DNA of 64,000 bases from UBA6170 sp942491385 (GCA_942491385.1 CALOAF010000004.1:1-64000); one strand, 5' to 3'. Positions 25,885 to 35,292 are shown, counted from the first letter of the stretch. Numbers and translations are program-made. Notes: generated from the letters alone by a model not told the origin.

Positions 25885-26640
25885 TTAAATTGGTGGCCAG
25901 GGGTATGATCTCCGATTCGGTTCCGGATGTGGAAATTCAGCCTGGTCTAACAAGTATTGTCCTCTATTTATCAAAGACATTACTTCTATTTCAGATAATA
26001 ACATATTTAATTTTCTAACCAAGTTTAATCTACCAGATTGTAATTTTTTGATAAATTTTTGAACATCATTTATTATCTCATTTGGGATTGTTAATCCTGC
26101 AAAGTCCCAAATTACTGTTCGGTGTTTAAATTCGGAATTGAAACATAAACCATGATCGATTAGCCATGGTTTTTGGTTTGCATCAAAGATGATATGTCCC
26201 GATTTTCGATCGGCGTTATTGATGATCAAATCAAATATGGCGATTTTCATCAGGATAATATGATTGTCAATTGGAAAATTCAGATAATGGTATGCGGGAT
26301 TGTGATCAATAAATAACTGTAAGGAACCCTTCCCGTAAATTGCTGGTTGATGACGAAAAACAGTTGGTGGGACGAGATTCCAACCCAATAGTGACGAGAC
26401 AATAAAAGCTGAAACTTCTCTTTGGGCTAATGTGAAATCAGGAAAATCCCACAGGGGTCTTTCACCTTGGGAGGGTTTATAAATAGCCTGGATTGATAAA
26501 TAATCAGCAGACACCCGTGTCAGGAATGTTGAATTAGATCCACGCAGCGCCTGCCCAACGAGGGATAAAGTACCAGATTGTAGTGTCTGGATGACCTGCT
26601 TTGTTTCAAAATCAGCCAATTTAATGTTTTTTATGACCAT
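25885..26640 (-). CDS. SCO1664-family protein (TIGR03843-like)
   Basis: A 251-residue protein of a family first noted in Actinobacteria and distantly related to phosphatidylinositol-kinase-like folds. Family-typical blocks are RGSNSTFLTRV near the N-terminus, YKPSQGERPLWDFPD, and the catalytic-loop-like INNADRKSGHI and WLIDHGLCFN. Function is unknown. Its start overlaps the end of the DUF3090 gene by 20 bases. In Actinobacteria these two travel with a histidine phosphatase (MSMEG_4193 type), which is not seen here. Confidence 0.85.
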   Translation of the reverse strand: MVIKNIKLADFETKQVIQTLQSGTLSLVGQALRGSNSTFLTRVSADYLSIQAIYKPSQGERPLWDFPDFTLAQREVSAFIVSSLLGWNLVPPTVFRHQPAIYGKGSLQLFIDHNPAYHYLNFPIDNHIILMKIAIFDLIINNADRKSGHIIFDANQKPWLIDHGLCFNSEFKHRTVIWDFAGLTIPNEIINDVQKFIKKLQSGRLNLVRKLNMLLSEIEVMSLINRGQYLLDQAEFPHPEPNRRSYPWPPI

Positions 26641-27166
26641 TCTTTTTTGGACATAAATGCCCTTCAGGTCCTATCGGTTCGTTACATAACGGGCAAATAG
26701 GTCTACCTCGTTGAATTAGCTCAACCCCCCAATTTGCAAATTGACTCAATTGTTCGCGTGAGCACCAAAAATTGACAATACGCGCTTCTGCTTGTGCTTC
26801 CATTTGATCAGCAGGATCTTCCTGTTCAAAAATGATTTCTTTGACGACAAGACATACTTTGTCCAGATCCCGATCATAGGTCAGGTTGAGATCCCCAATT
26901 CTGAACAATGGATCAACTGGCGGTAAAATTCGCATATCCTGATCAGAAAATTTTCCTACTTCTTGATTTAGTTCAGGATATTTTTCGTGTAGGTTTTCAA
27001 AAAATCGGACGATTGCTACGATCAGCGATTGTAATTGGATCTTCTCGTATATTATTGTGACAGTTTCGTTCTCAGTTTCGCCTTGAATAAAAAAAGTTCT
27101 TTGACCAGGTTTCCCAATTGCATCAGTGGTGAGTTTTGTACAGGGATCTAAATTTAATTCAATCAT
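26621..27166 (-). CDS. DUF3090 family protein
   Basis: A 181-residue protein matching the DUF3090 (TIGR03847) family. It has GQRTFFIQGE near the N-terminus, LRVGDL-like FRIGDLNLTYD in the middle, and a C-terminal zinc-binding end, CPLCNEPIGPEGHLCPKKNG, with paired cysteines. The ATG at 27166 has a GAGGA site; an upstream in-frame codon adds residues outside the family. It is translationally coupled to the SCO1664-family gene, as in Actinobacteria. Biochemical function is unknown. Confidence 0.87.
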   Translation of the reverse strand: MIELNLDPCTKLTTDAIGKPGQRTFFIQGETENETVTIIYEKIQLQSLIVAIVRFFENLHEKYPELNQEVGKFSDQDMRILPPVDPLFRIGDLNLTYDRDLDKVCLVVKEIIFEQEDPADQMEAQAEARIVNFWCSREQLSQFANWGVELIQRGRPICPLCNEPIGPEGHLCPKKNGHKKH

Positions 27167-27223
27167 ATGTTCCTCGAAGTTTCCATAAGCATAGTATAGC
27201 AAATCTAACCGATATTCATTTTT

Positions 27224-28066
27224 TTATTGTACTATGTTGATTTCCTTTTTATCCACAGACCATTTGGCACGCCTAATTTCATTACCATCCAATCCGATTT
27301 GATTGACAAAATTTTTAAATGTCTGCTTATCTCCACTGGTTATCAAAACTGTACGATTATTATTTGGGATAACAGAGGCATTAAATTCGGCGAGCATTCT
27401 GGAGGTTTGTCTGGCTACCGCTGGCGCTGGATCAATAACCGTTATATCTGGTCCAACGATTTCTTTTATTAATGGAATAACAAATGGATAATGTGTGCAA
27501 CCCAATACAACTGAGTCGATTTTTTGATTCAACATTGGAATTAATGCATTTTCCAGTATTCTTCTGGTTTCGACTCCCCAAAAATTTCCAAATTCAATCT
27601 CCTGTACCAAACCGGAACAGGTATTTTGATAGATCTTAACATTCATTGCAAATCTCTCAACAACAGAATTGTATAATTTTCCCTGAAACGTAGCAGGTGT
27701 CGCTAAAACCCCAACATTTCCAGTGTGCGTGTTTTCTGCAGCCGGTTTTACTGCTGGTTCCATTCCGACGAAAGGAATATCTGGAAATTTTTCCCGCAAT
27801 GGATATAGGGCAGCGGCTGATGCTGTGTTGCAAGCAACCACAATGATTCGAGCACCTAACTGTAATAAAAATTTTGTGATTACTTCGGATAAAGAATAAA
27901 CCTCCTCCAATTCCCTGGGACCATATGGAACATGGTACTGATCGCCAAAATAAATGATGGGGCAATCCGGATTTTGATTTCTGATTTCTTGAAGAACAGA
28001 CAAACCACCGACACCTGAGTCAAAGATTCCGATCGCATTATTCATGGGAAAAGAAAATTTATCCAT
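27224..28066 (-). CDS. murI: Glutamate racemase
   Basis: Makes D-glutamate for peptidoglycan, 280 residues. The two catalytic cysteines lie in VVACNTASAAAL and VVLGCTHYPFVI. The N-terminus GIFDSGVGGLSVLQEI and YFGDQYHVPYG are also diagnostic. The start overlaps the stop of the preceding amidotransferase-like gene (TAATG). Presence of murI supports a peptidoglycan cell wall in this organism. Confidence 0.96.
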   Translation of the reverse strand: MDKFSFPMNNAIGIFDSGVGGLSVLQEIRNQNPDCPIIYFGDQYHVPYGPRELEEVYSLSEVITKFLLQLGARIIVVACNTASAAALYPLREKFPDIPFVGMEPAVKPAAENTHTGNVGVLATPATFQGKLYNSVVERFAMNVKIYQNTCSGLVQEIEFGNFWGVETRRILENALIPMLNQKIDSVVLGCTHYPFVIPLIKEIVGPDITVIDPAPAVARQTSRMLAEFNASVIPNNNRTVLITSGDKQTFKNFVNQIGLDGNEIRRAKWSVDKKEINIVQ

Positions 28067-28782
28067 TATTTTTTTGAGGCATCAACAAATGCCTGAAACA
28101 GTTTCTTGGTTGTTTCAAAGTAGTACAACCATTCCGGATGCCATTGAACTCCCAGGAAAAAAGGGTGGAAATTAATTTCAACAGCTTCGATAACTCCATC
28201 GGCGGAAAACGCAGTCGCTAACAGCTTTTTGGATAGATCCTTGATCGCTTGATGGTGTAAAGAATTGACTTCGGTTAATGAAACCTCAAAAATTTTGTGG
28301 AGGAAAGAACCCGATTTGATTTCTATGGAATGGGATAATCGATCTCGGGGATATTCCGGGAACCAATCGTGTTTCAGGGCATCTTGTTTTTGATCCTGTA
28401 AATCTGTATATAAATCTCCTCCGAGCGCTACATTGATAATTTGAATACCCCGGCATATTCCTAACAGGGGTTTCCCGCTTGATTCAGCAGCTTTAACCAA
28501 TTCAATTTCGAGATTGTCTCGATTGGTATCCACCCCATAGACGCGGGGATGATCCTGCCCATTAAATCTTTTTGTTTCAATATCGCCACCCCCTGTAATC
28601 ATTATTCCGTCAACATGTGCCAGGATCGAAGCGATTGATTGGGCAGGCATATCAGGTGGAAGAATGAAAGGTATGCCACCTGACTCTGAAATGGCATTCG
28701 AATATTTGCTAATTAAACAGATTTTTTGGACATTCGTATCACTAGAATCTTTTCCTGATGTTATTCCAATGATGGGCAGCAT
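28066..28782 (-). CDS. Gamma-glutamyl-gamma-aminobutyrate hydrolase family protein (peptidase C26)
   Basis: A class-I glutamine amidotransferase-like hydrolase of 238 residues, similar to PuuD. The nucleophile elbow LLGICRGIQIINVALGG and the catalytic histidine block LGVQWHPEWLYY are present, as is IMITGGGDIE near residue 70. It should hydrolyse gamma-glutamyl amides, but the substrate is not defined. The ATG at 28782 follows a strong AAAGGAGAAGG site; the frame extends 12 codons further upstream without support. It is coupled to murI. Confidence 0.88.
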   Translation of the reverse strand: MLPIIGITSGKDSSDTNVQKICLISKYSNAISESGGIPFILPPDMPAQSIASILAHVDGIMITGGGDIETKRFNGQDHPRVYGVDTNRDNLEIELVKAAESSGKPLLGICRGIQIINVALGGDLYTDLQDQKQDALKHDWFPEYPRDRLSHSIEIKSGSFLHKIFEVSLTEVNSLHHQAIKDLSKKLLATAFSADGVIEAVEINFHPFFLGVQWHPEWLYYFETTKKLFQAFVDASKK

Positions 28783-28809
28783 TCCTTCTCCTTTTTGTGA
28801 TACATAAAA

Positions 28810-28835
28810 AAGGTGCAATCTCAGGATTGCACCTT
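28810..28835 (-). terminator. Intrinsic terminator after rplS
   Basis: An 11-bp perfect stem (AAGGTGCAATC and its complement) with a TCAG loop. On the minus strand it is followed by a run of Ts, so it ends the rplS transcript. Confidence 0.85.
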
Positions 28836-28860
28836 TAATGTTATCATAATTCGATTTTAA

Positions 28861-29208
28861 TTAATTGAATTTTTGTTTTAAACGAGCGCTCTTGCCAGTG
28901 CGTTTGCGTAAGAAGTAGAGTTTTGCTCGACGAACACGGCTGTGTCTTTCAACTTCAACTTTTTCGATCCGTGGAGAACGGGTTAAGAAAGTTCTTTCAA
29001 CACCGATGCCATTGCTGGCGATACGCCGAACAGTGAAAGTTGAATTTGTGCCATTATTATGTTTATAGAGAACTGTACCTTTGAAAACCTGAACACGCTC
29101 GCGCGCTCCTTCTTTAATTTTCACGTGTACATTGACTACATCACCTGTCCGCAGGTCTGGGACATTGGGGTTTACGGGGGCTTCTAATGATTTTAAGATC
29201 TGATCCAT
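28861..29208 (-). CDS. rplS: 50S ribosomal protein L19
   Basis: A 115-residue ribosomal protein at the 30S-50S interface. Conserved blocks are PDLRTGDVVNVHVKIKEG, RVQVFKGTVL, FTVRRIASNGIGVERTF and the basic C-terminus VRRAKLYFLRKRTGKSARL. The ATG at 29208 behind AAGGAA is preferred over an upstream in-frame codon. It is transcribed from its own promoter (29279-29307) and ended by the hairpin at 28810-28835, so it is a single-gene unit. The usual neighbours trmD and rimM are not adjacent. Confidence 0.97.
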   Translation of the reverse strand: MDQILKSLEAPVNPNVPDLRTGDVVNVHVKIKEGARERVQVFKGTVLYKHNNGTNSTFTVRRIASNGIGVERTFLTRSPRIEKVEVERHSRVRRAKLYFLRKRTGKSARLKQKFN

Positions 29209-29256
29209 TGTTTTTTTCCTTACCAAATGGTTAAATTTTCAAATAAACAACATAAA

Positions 29257-29272
29257 TCGCCCTGTGGGGCGA
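29257..29272 (-). promoter_or_regulatory. Hairpin at the 5' end of the rplS mRNA
   Basis: Six-bp stem TCGCCC/GGGCGA with a four-base loop, right at the predicted transcription start. It could be an autoregulatory L19 leader element or a 5' stabiliser. No match to the Firmicutes L19 leader can be claimed. Confidence 0.4.
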
Positions 29273-29278
29273 GAGCAG

Positions 29279-29307
29279 ATTATAACACGAGATTTTTAAA
29301 CCGTAAA
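29279..29307 (-). promoter_or_regulatory. Promoter of rplS
   Basis: Minus strand: TTTACG (29307-29302), a 17-base spacer and TATAAT (29284-29279). Confidence 0.7.
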
Positions 29308-29415
29308 GGCAAATCCTTGACAACCAATTTACTGGAGATAATTTGACAAACAAATGAAAATTGCATATCAGAAAGCATCTTTTTCTTGAATTTTACAGCA
29401 GTGAATCAAATTTTT

Positions 29416-31278
29416 TTATTCTAGGAAATTCCGTATTGCTTCTACAATTCCAGAATGAATACCTGGCAAACTTAATAGTTCTTCGTCGCTGGCGTTGATG
29501 ATCCCCTCAATGGATCCAAAGTGGGTGAGTAATAATTTTCGGCGGTGTGCTCCAATTCCAGGCACTTTATCGAGTTGGGAGGCCAAACCAATGATTGATC
29601 TGCGCTTACGATGGGCAGTGATTGCAAAGCGATGTGCTTCATCGCGAATTCGCTGGATTAAGTACAAACCTTGCGAGTTGCGGGGTAATTTCATAGACTC
29701 TTGGCGGTGCGGGAAAAACAATTCTTCTTCCTGCTTTGCCAACCCTACCAGAATAAATTTATCAGTAAGGTCAAATTCTTCGAGTACTTTTTCTGCTTTC
29801 CCCAATTGCCCTTTGCCGCCATCAACGATTAAAACATCAGGCAGTAAGGCAAACGACTCATCTACCTTCCCACCAATTTTATAGTTTTCCTGAGCACTGA
29901 TCCAGCGTTTGAATCTTCTAGTTAATACCTCTTCCATACTGGCGAAGTCATCAGGTCCTTCGACTGTCTTAATATTAAATTTTCTGTAAAGCTTTCGATT
30001 GGGCACTCCTTGAGTGAACACAACCATACTGCCAACGGAAGCAGTTCCCTGGGTGTTGGAAATATCGTAGCATTCAATACGATTAGGAGGTTCTGACAGT
30101 TGAAACGCTTCCTGCAGGTCAGCCAGTGCTTCTGCCTGACGATTGGTATCAGCTTCCCATTGCGAACGCAAGGCTTTCAAGGTTTCAACTGCATTCTCTT
30201 TCGCCATTTTCATTAATTCAACCGGTGTGCCTTCGCGAGGTACGATAATATCAATTTTTTCTCCTCCACGCTTTGTATTAAGCCATTGACGGATGATGTT
30301 CATTTCCTCAATTTCATTTGGAAGCAATACGGTGGATGGAATGTTGGCCGCTTCTGAATAGAAGTGCTTCAGAAACTCTTCGATAACTTCCTGATCCTGG
30401 GCTTCCTCTGTCCCTTCCAGAATAAAGTATTCACGACCAATCAATTTGCCATTTCGGATAAAGAATATCTGGACACAGGCTTCCCGGTCTTCTCTGGCCA
30501 GGGCGATGATATCGGAGTCTTTTTCTTCCGTTGACACGACTTTCTGTTTTTCTACAATCTGAGTGATGGCACGAATCTGGTCACGGATGGTTGCAGCTTT
30601 TTCAAATGCCATGTTTTCAGCTGCCGCATTCATTTCCACTTCCAGACGATCCACGATCTCTTCGGTTCGGCCGTCGAGGAACTCACATAAATCATTAATC
30701 ATATTTCGATATCTTTGTTTATTAATCATCCCAATACAGGGTGCACTGCAAAGTTTGATATCGAAATATAAACATGCGCGTTTATCCTGCCCTGTTATTT
30801 CTCTATCGCACGTCAGGTAAGGAAAGATTTTTCGTAAGACATCTAAAGTTTGATGGACTGCCCAGACGGATGTATATGGACCAAAGTACCTTGATCCATC
30901 GTTGGCCATGCGTCTTGTGACTGTAATTTTTGGAAATGCATCTGCCCAATGAACTTTAATATAGGGATAGCGTTTATCATCTTTTAAACGAATATTGTAG
31001 ATCGGCCGATGTTTCTTTATCAGGGTCATTTCCAGGATGAGAGCTTCTAGTTCGGAATCCACCACGATCCATTCGATATCGTTTATGTTTTGTACTAATT
31101 GACGGGTACGTGGATGCTGCCCATCATTTTCATGGAAATATGAACGAACCCTATGGCGTAAGTTGACGGCTTTCCCTATATAGATAATATTCCCGGTTTT
31201 ATTTTTCATCAGATAACAACCAGGCTTTATGGGAAGGGTATCGAGTATGCCCTTTAATTTTTCTGAAATCTCTAGCAT
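29416..31278 (-). CDS. uvrC: Excinuclease ABC subunit C
   Basis: A 620-residue dual-incision nuclease of nucleotide excision repair. The GIY-YIG domain is at the N-terminus (GCYLMKNKTGNIIYIGKAVN). A cysteine cluster follows (CLYFDIKLCSAPC), then a UVR motif near residue 210, an RNase-H-like domain beginning at IECYDISNTQGTASVGSMV, and C-terminal helix-hairpin-helix repeats (KVPGIGAHRRKLLLTHFG). Its start overlaps the end of the gamma-glutamyltransferase gene by seven bases. Confidence 0.97.
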   Translation of the reverse strand: MLEISEKLKGILDTLPIKPGCYLMKNKTGNIIYIGKAVNLRHRVRSYFHENDGQHPRTRQLVQNINDIEWIVVDSELEALILEMTLIKKHRPIYNIRLKDDKRYPYIKVHWADAFPKITVTRRMANDGSRYFGPYTSVWAVHQTLDVLRKIFPYLTCDREITGQDKRACLYFDIKLCSAPCIGMINKQRYRNMINDLCEFLDGRTEEIVDRLEVEMNAAAENMAFEKAATIRDQIRAITQIVEKQKVVSTEEKDSDIIALAREDREACVQIFFIRNGKLIGREYFILEGTEEAQDQEVIEEFLKHFYSEAANIPSTVLLPNEIEEMNIIRQWLNTKRGGEKIDIIVPREGTPVELMKMAKENAVETLKALRSQWEADTNRQAEALADLQEAFQLSEPPNRIECYDISNTQGTASVGSMVVFTQGVPNRKLYRKFNIKTVEGPDDFASMEEVLTRRFKRWISAQENYKIGGKVDESFALLPDVLIVDGGKGQLGKAEKVLEEFDLTDKFILVGLAKQEEELFFPHRQESMKLPRNSQGLYLIQRIRDEAHRFAITAHRKRRSIIGLASQLDKVPGIGAHRRKLLLTHFGSIEGIINASDEELLSLPGIHSGIVEAIRNFLE

Positions 31279-32900
31279 ATTTTATTAAAAGTCATTGCGC
31301 ATCCATCCGCGCGAGGATCACTACCTGCTGTCAGAGTGCCTTCCTCACTTCTTAATATAATTTGCCCTCTTCCGAAAATGGCGCGATTCATTCCACTCAC
31401 AGGTCTAATATGGTGACCCATTTCAGCTAGAGTGGACATGGTTTTGAGCGGGATTCCTTCTTCCAATGCTACCTCTTGAGAAGGATTTTCAGGCAGGATA
31501 CAAAATCGTGGGAGATCCAAAGTGGTCTGTGGATCCATCTGGTCTAAAAACATGTTACAGGCTACCTGCAAATGACCTTGTGGTTGCATAAAACCACCCA
31601 TAACGCCGAAAGGTCCGATTAATCGATTATCGTCCGGATTGGTAGCCATTGCAGGGATAATCGTATGGTATGGACGTTTATGGGGTTCCAGTTGATTTGG
31701 ATGACCAGCCAACAAAGAGAAATTATGCCCTCGATTCTGCAACGTAAACCCGAATCCCGAAGGGATAATTCCTGTGCCAAAACCCATGTAATTACTGTTG
31801 ATAAATGAACAAGCATTGCCTGCCTGATCAACTACACAAAAATAAACAGTGTCAGATGTCGAGGGAGGGGTGCCATGTTTGATTTCTTGATTGGCGCGAG
31901 AGAGGTTGATATGTTTCGATCTTTGTCTGGCATAATCTTCAGATAATAACCCTTCCAGAGGAATGGATGAAAATTCTGGATCGCAAATAAAAGCCCAGGC
32001 ATCTGAAAACGCCAGCCGCATAGCTTCGATTTGGAGATGAAGGCGTGCTGGGGATGCTACAGAGGTTGAAGCAAGGTCTACTTGATTGAGAATGTTTAAA
32101 CCAATTAGGGCAGCCAATCCCTGACCATTGGGTGGGCATTCCCAAATTCTTGAATTTCCGAAATCAACCGAGATAGGGTCAACCCAATCACTGTGGTGGC
32201 TTTCCAGGTCATTTAACGTAAGGCATCCTCCTGAAGCCGAAATCACATCCACAATTGCTGCTGCAATTTCACCCCTGTAAAATTCGTTTTTTCCTTTTTC
32301 TGCCAATAATTTAAAAGTTCTGGCAAGTCCATTATTTTTGAATATTTGCCCTGGTTTTGGCCCATTTCCTTCAATCAGCATCTGATCTCCATTCAATGCA
32401 GATTTCAATTGTCGTTTTGCAGCAGATTGCCAGAAATAGGAAGTAACAGGGGATACTGGAAAACCATTCTCTGCCAATTCGATTGCCGGGGATAAAATAT
32501 CGGCGATCTGGTGATTTCCAAAGCGCTCATTTAAGGTGAACCAGGCATCACAAGCCCCCGGAACCGTTATTGTATAGGGGTGGTAAGTAGGAAGTTCCTG
32601 AAATCCTTCCTGATGCAATTTTTCAAGCGACAGGCTAAATGGTGATCTACCTGATCCATTTAAAGCGTAAACCCGAGCATCTTGCTGGCGATAATAAAGG
32701 ACAAAAACATCCCCACCTAAACCCGTTGAAGTGGGTTCGGTCACATTTAATGCTGCCGCGACAGCAATCGCTGCGGAGGCTGCATTACCTCCTTGCCTGA
32801 GAATTTCAACACCTGCCGCAGTTGCCAGAGGTTGTGAACTGGCAACCATTCCCCGTGATCCATATACGGGTGATCGATTAGATTTAAAATCAAAGTCCAT
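31272..32900 (-). CDS. Gamma-glutamyltransferase family protein
   Basis: A 542-residue Ntn-hydrolase-type enzyme homologous to GGT and cephalosporin acylase, normally self-cleaving into two subunits. Evidence includes GMVASSQPLATAAGVEIL, NVTEPTSTGLGGDVF and the processing site region GTPPSTSDTVYFCVVDQAG, where T or S of TSDT would be the nucleophile. NYMGFGTGIIPSGFGFTLQN and GGFMQPQGHLQVACNM are also typical. No signal peptide is visible, so it may act in the cytosol like YwrD-type proteins. Upstream partner uvrC is overlapped at the 3' end. Substrate unknown. Confidence 0.92.
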   Translation of the reverse strand: MDFDFKSNRSPVYGSRGMVASSQPLATAAGVEILRQGGNAASAAIAVAAALNVTEPTSTGLGGDVFVLYYRQQDARVYALNGSGRSPFSLSLEKLHQEGFQELPTYHPYTITVPGACDAWFTLNERFGNHQIADILSPAIELAENGFPVSPVTSYFWQSAAKRQLKSALNGDQMLIEGNGPKPGQIFKNNGLARTFKLLAEKGKNEFYRGEIAAAIVDVISASGGCLTLNDLESHHSDWVDPISVDFGNSRIWECPPNGQGLAALIGLNILNQVDLASTSVASPARLHLQIEAMRLAFSDAWAFICDPEFSSIPLEGLLSEDYARQRSKHINLSRANQEIKHGTPPSTSDTVYFCVVDQAGNACSFINSNYMGFGTGIIPSGFGFTLQNRGHNFSLLAGHPNQLEPHKRPYHTIIPAMATNPDDNRLIGPFGVMGGFMQPQGHLQVACNMFLDQMDPQTTLDLPRFCILPENPSQEVALEEGIPLKTMSTLAEMGHHIRPVSGMNRAIFGRGQIILRSEEGTLTAGSDPRADGCAMTFNKIC

Positions 32901-32950
32901 AAGGATACCTTTTTCTGAATGATTCTAACAAATTTTTAGAAAGGTGGGCT

Positions 32951-34012
32951 TTATTTGACGATAATCCCACTTCCTTCAACAGCATATCCAATTTTCCAAT
33001 AAGGCATTTTTTGAATTTTGGCAACATTTTCAAAATCCGACAATTTTTCTAATGGGCAGGCAATGAGAAGTCCACCAGAAGTTTGAGGGTCAAATAATAG
33101 CATCCTGGTGACATCGTCGATATCTTTTGAAAATTCGATAAAATTTTCATAATACAGGCGATTATCTGCGGCACCTCCAGCAAAAAACCATTTTTCACCA
33201 TAGAATCGGGCGCCTTTTATGAATGGTATATGTTGCGAGTCAAGCACAAAGCCTACATTTGAAGCATCAGCCATTTCGTAGGCGTGCCCTAATAATGAGA
33301 ATCCAGTCACATCAGTTGCGGCTTTCAGTTTCAGTTGTGTCGCAATTTTCGAAGGGACATCATTCAGTTTTCTCATCCAGATTTTTGCTTCTTTAATGTC
33401 TTCCAATTTTGCCTTTTCAGCTTTATTGGCTGTTGTTGTTACACCTATACCCAAAGGTTTGGTAAGAATTAAGACATCATTGGGTTGAACTCCTGCTTTG
33501 GTCAGGATTTGTTGGGTTTCTACCATTCCGATCACCACCAGACCAAATTTTGGTTCTGTGTCCTGAATGGTATGCCCTCCGGCAATGACAACCCCAGCTT
33601 CCTTTGCTTTTTCGGCTGCACCTCGAATGATCTGACTTAAAAACTCAGCCGGTAACTGTGGTGGAAAAGCGGCTATATTTAACGCTAAAAATGGATCTGC
33701 ACCCATTGCGTAAATATCTGAAAGGCTGTTGGCTGCAGCGATGGCCCCATAATCATAGGGTTCATCCACTACTGGGGTGAAAAAATCAGTTGTGACGACA
33801 ATCGATCTGGTTTCATCGATTTTCCAGACAGCAGCATCATCCGGTGAATCAATTCCAACCAGTAGATCAGGATAATCCTGTGCTTTGAATATCGTTTGTA
33901 AAGGCCGCAAAACTTGCGACAGCGTTTCCGCATTTAATTTGGACGCTCAGCCAGCACAATTTGAAAAAGACGATAATCTTATTTTTTTGCCGGAGTCACT
34001 TTTTTCATTCAT
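32951..34012 (-). CDS. selD: Selenophosphate synthetase, selenocysteine-containing
   Basis: Makes selenophosphate from selenide and ATP. The longest stop-free frame from a TTG at 33910 would lack the family's N-terminus. Reading upstream in frame gives an ATG at 34012 and the sequence MNEKSDSGKKIRLSSFSNCA, then G, TGA (33949-33947), ASKLNAETLSQVLRPL. This is the SelD N-terminus with TGA at residue 22, exactly where homologues have catalytic Sec or Cys. The ATP-binding block GIDSPDDAAVW, DIYAMGADPFLALN, TDVTGFSLLGHA and DPQTSGGLL follow. The full product is 353 residues. A hairpin just after TGA could be a SECIS. A TATAAT seven bases before the ATG suggests a leaderless mRNA. selA, selB and tRNA-Sec are not in the window. 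Confidence 0.93.
33922..33946 (-). promoter_or_regulatory. Candidate bacterial SECIS hairpin in selD
   Basis: Directly after the TGA, GCGTCC can pair with GG-AA-ACGC (two-base bulge) around an 11-base A/T-rich loop. Position matches bacterial SECIS elements, but the stem is short and the fold was drawn by eye. Confidence 0.4.
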
Positions 34013-34019
34013 GAAGATA

Positions 34020-34025
34020 ATTATA
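34020..34025 (-). promoter_or_regulatory. -10 element of selD
   Basis: Minus-strand TATAAT, seven bases before the selD ATG (34012). No ribosome site fits, so a leaderless start is likely. Confidence 0.5.
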
Positions 34026-34059
34026 TATGTTATTGGAGAATTTATTCATTGAAAAAAAG

Positions 34060-34085
34060 AACGTCCTCGTTGTTCTGAGGACGTT
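34060..34085 (-). terminator. Terminator after the SPFH gene
   Basis: Nine-bp stem (AACGTCCTC and complement) with an eight-base loop, flanked by A- and T-runs on both sides. It separates the SPFH gene from selD. Confidence 0.85.
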
Positions 34086-34098
34086 TTTTGATGACTGA

Positions 34099-35163
34099 TT
34101 AAGGAGTTGTTGGTGTCTGTGGAACGATTGTTGTTGGTATCTGAGGTCCAGTCTCATTCATCTCAGGTAATGGAAATAAGAAAGGTGAATTTGCCGGCAA
34201 TAACATGGTTTGGATATTGGGTGCTAATTTCGTAATGTATTGATAGGTCAATAAATCTGGCCGATCTCTTACTGCTTCGGCAATCAATAACAACGCTTTT
34301 GCTTCAGCTTCTGCCTGGATCAATCTGGCTTCTGCTTCCCCTTTCGCCCGAATGACTGAAGCATCAGCCACTCCTTCTGCGGTTTGACGTGCCTGTTCAG
34401 CTTCCTGTTTCTTCTGTTCCACGACAAATATTGCTTGCTGAGCCAATTGTTCTGCAATCTGTTTCTGTTCAACTGAGGCTGCATATTCTTCCGAAAATGT
34501 AATATTTCGTAACAGGAATTGATCCATAATCAATCCATTTTGTTCTAATTTTTCAGTCATATTCTGAGAAATCATTAATGTTAACTCTTCTCGTTTACTG
34601 GAATAGACTTCTTCAACACCAAATTGACTGACTGCATCCCTAATCACAGATCTTGCAACAGGTCGGACTAATCCATCACTATAGCGATCCTGCCATTCGA
34701 TATGAACTTTTATTACAGAATTTGGATTAATACTAAAGATAACTGAAGCTTCAACAAAAATTTGTTGACCGTCTGAAGTACGGGCTGTAATGGAATCATC
34801 TCCCAAATATTCACCTTCAGAAGGTGCAACCGACATGGTGTAACTCTGTTTTGATATTGGATATCGTTTTACATTTTCAAGACCTGGAATAATCCATTGT
34901 AAACCGGGCTGTAAAGCCTGTTCTCGATACCCGGCAGGAGAGACAGCAGAAATAACCACTGCACGTTCTGGAGGTTCGATGAAAACCATCCCCATTGAAA
35001 TCAAACTAAAAAACAATGATACTAAGAAAGCGACAACGAGTGTTAATCCACTTCTTCGGATGGGTTTATTTTGACTTGAACGCAACATGGCGAAAACTAA
35101 GAAACCAAATGAACCGACCCATAGGACGGTTGACACTAAACGAAACGAACTTGCAATATTCAT
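34099..35163 (-). CDS. SPFH/prohibitin-like membrane protein
   Basis: A 354-residue band-7 family protein. Two hydrophobic segments at the N-terminus (VLWVGSFGFLVFAML and LTLVVAFLVSLFFSLISMGM) precede the SPFH domain with GLQWIIPGLENVKRYPISKQ. A long coiled-coil region rich in A/E/Q follows (EQLAQQAIFVVEQKKQEAEQ). The tail is proline/threonine rich. It is longer than the slipin at 6174-7076 and nearer to prohibitin/HflK type. A strong AAGGAGA site precedes the ATG, and a terminator follows. Confidence 0.9.
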   Translation of the reverse strand: MNIASSFRLVSTVLWVGSFGFLVFAMLRSSQNKPIRRSGLTLVVAFLVSLFFSLISMGMVFIEPPERAVVISAVSPAGYREQALQPGLQWIIPGLENVKRYPISKQSYTMSVAPSEGEYLGDDSITARTSDGQQIFVEASVIFSINPNSVIKVHIEWQDRYSDGLVRPVARSVIRDAVSQFGVEEVYSSKREELTLMISQNMTEKLEQNGLIMDQFLLRNITFSEEYAASVEQKQIAEQLAQQAIFVVEQKKQEAEQARQTAEGVADASVIRAKGEAEARLIQAEAEAKALLLIAEAVRDRPDLLTYQYITKLAPNIQTMLLPANSPFLFPLPEMNETGPQIPTTIVPQTPTTP

Positions 35164-35292
35164 TAATACATCTCCTTATTTTGTTAACTTTAGCAAATTA
35201 TACTCTACGGAATGTTCCTGTTTTTTTGACGGGATGATTCTTATAAGGAATTAATAACTTTACTTGATTGGAGGATAGGAGAATTTTTCATG

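Noticed and set aside
27249..27257. DnaA box TTATCCACA
   Set aside because: A single copy inside the murI coding region with no cluster, AT-rich unwinding region or dnaA/dnaN nearby; not an origin.
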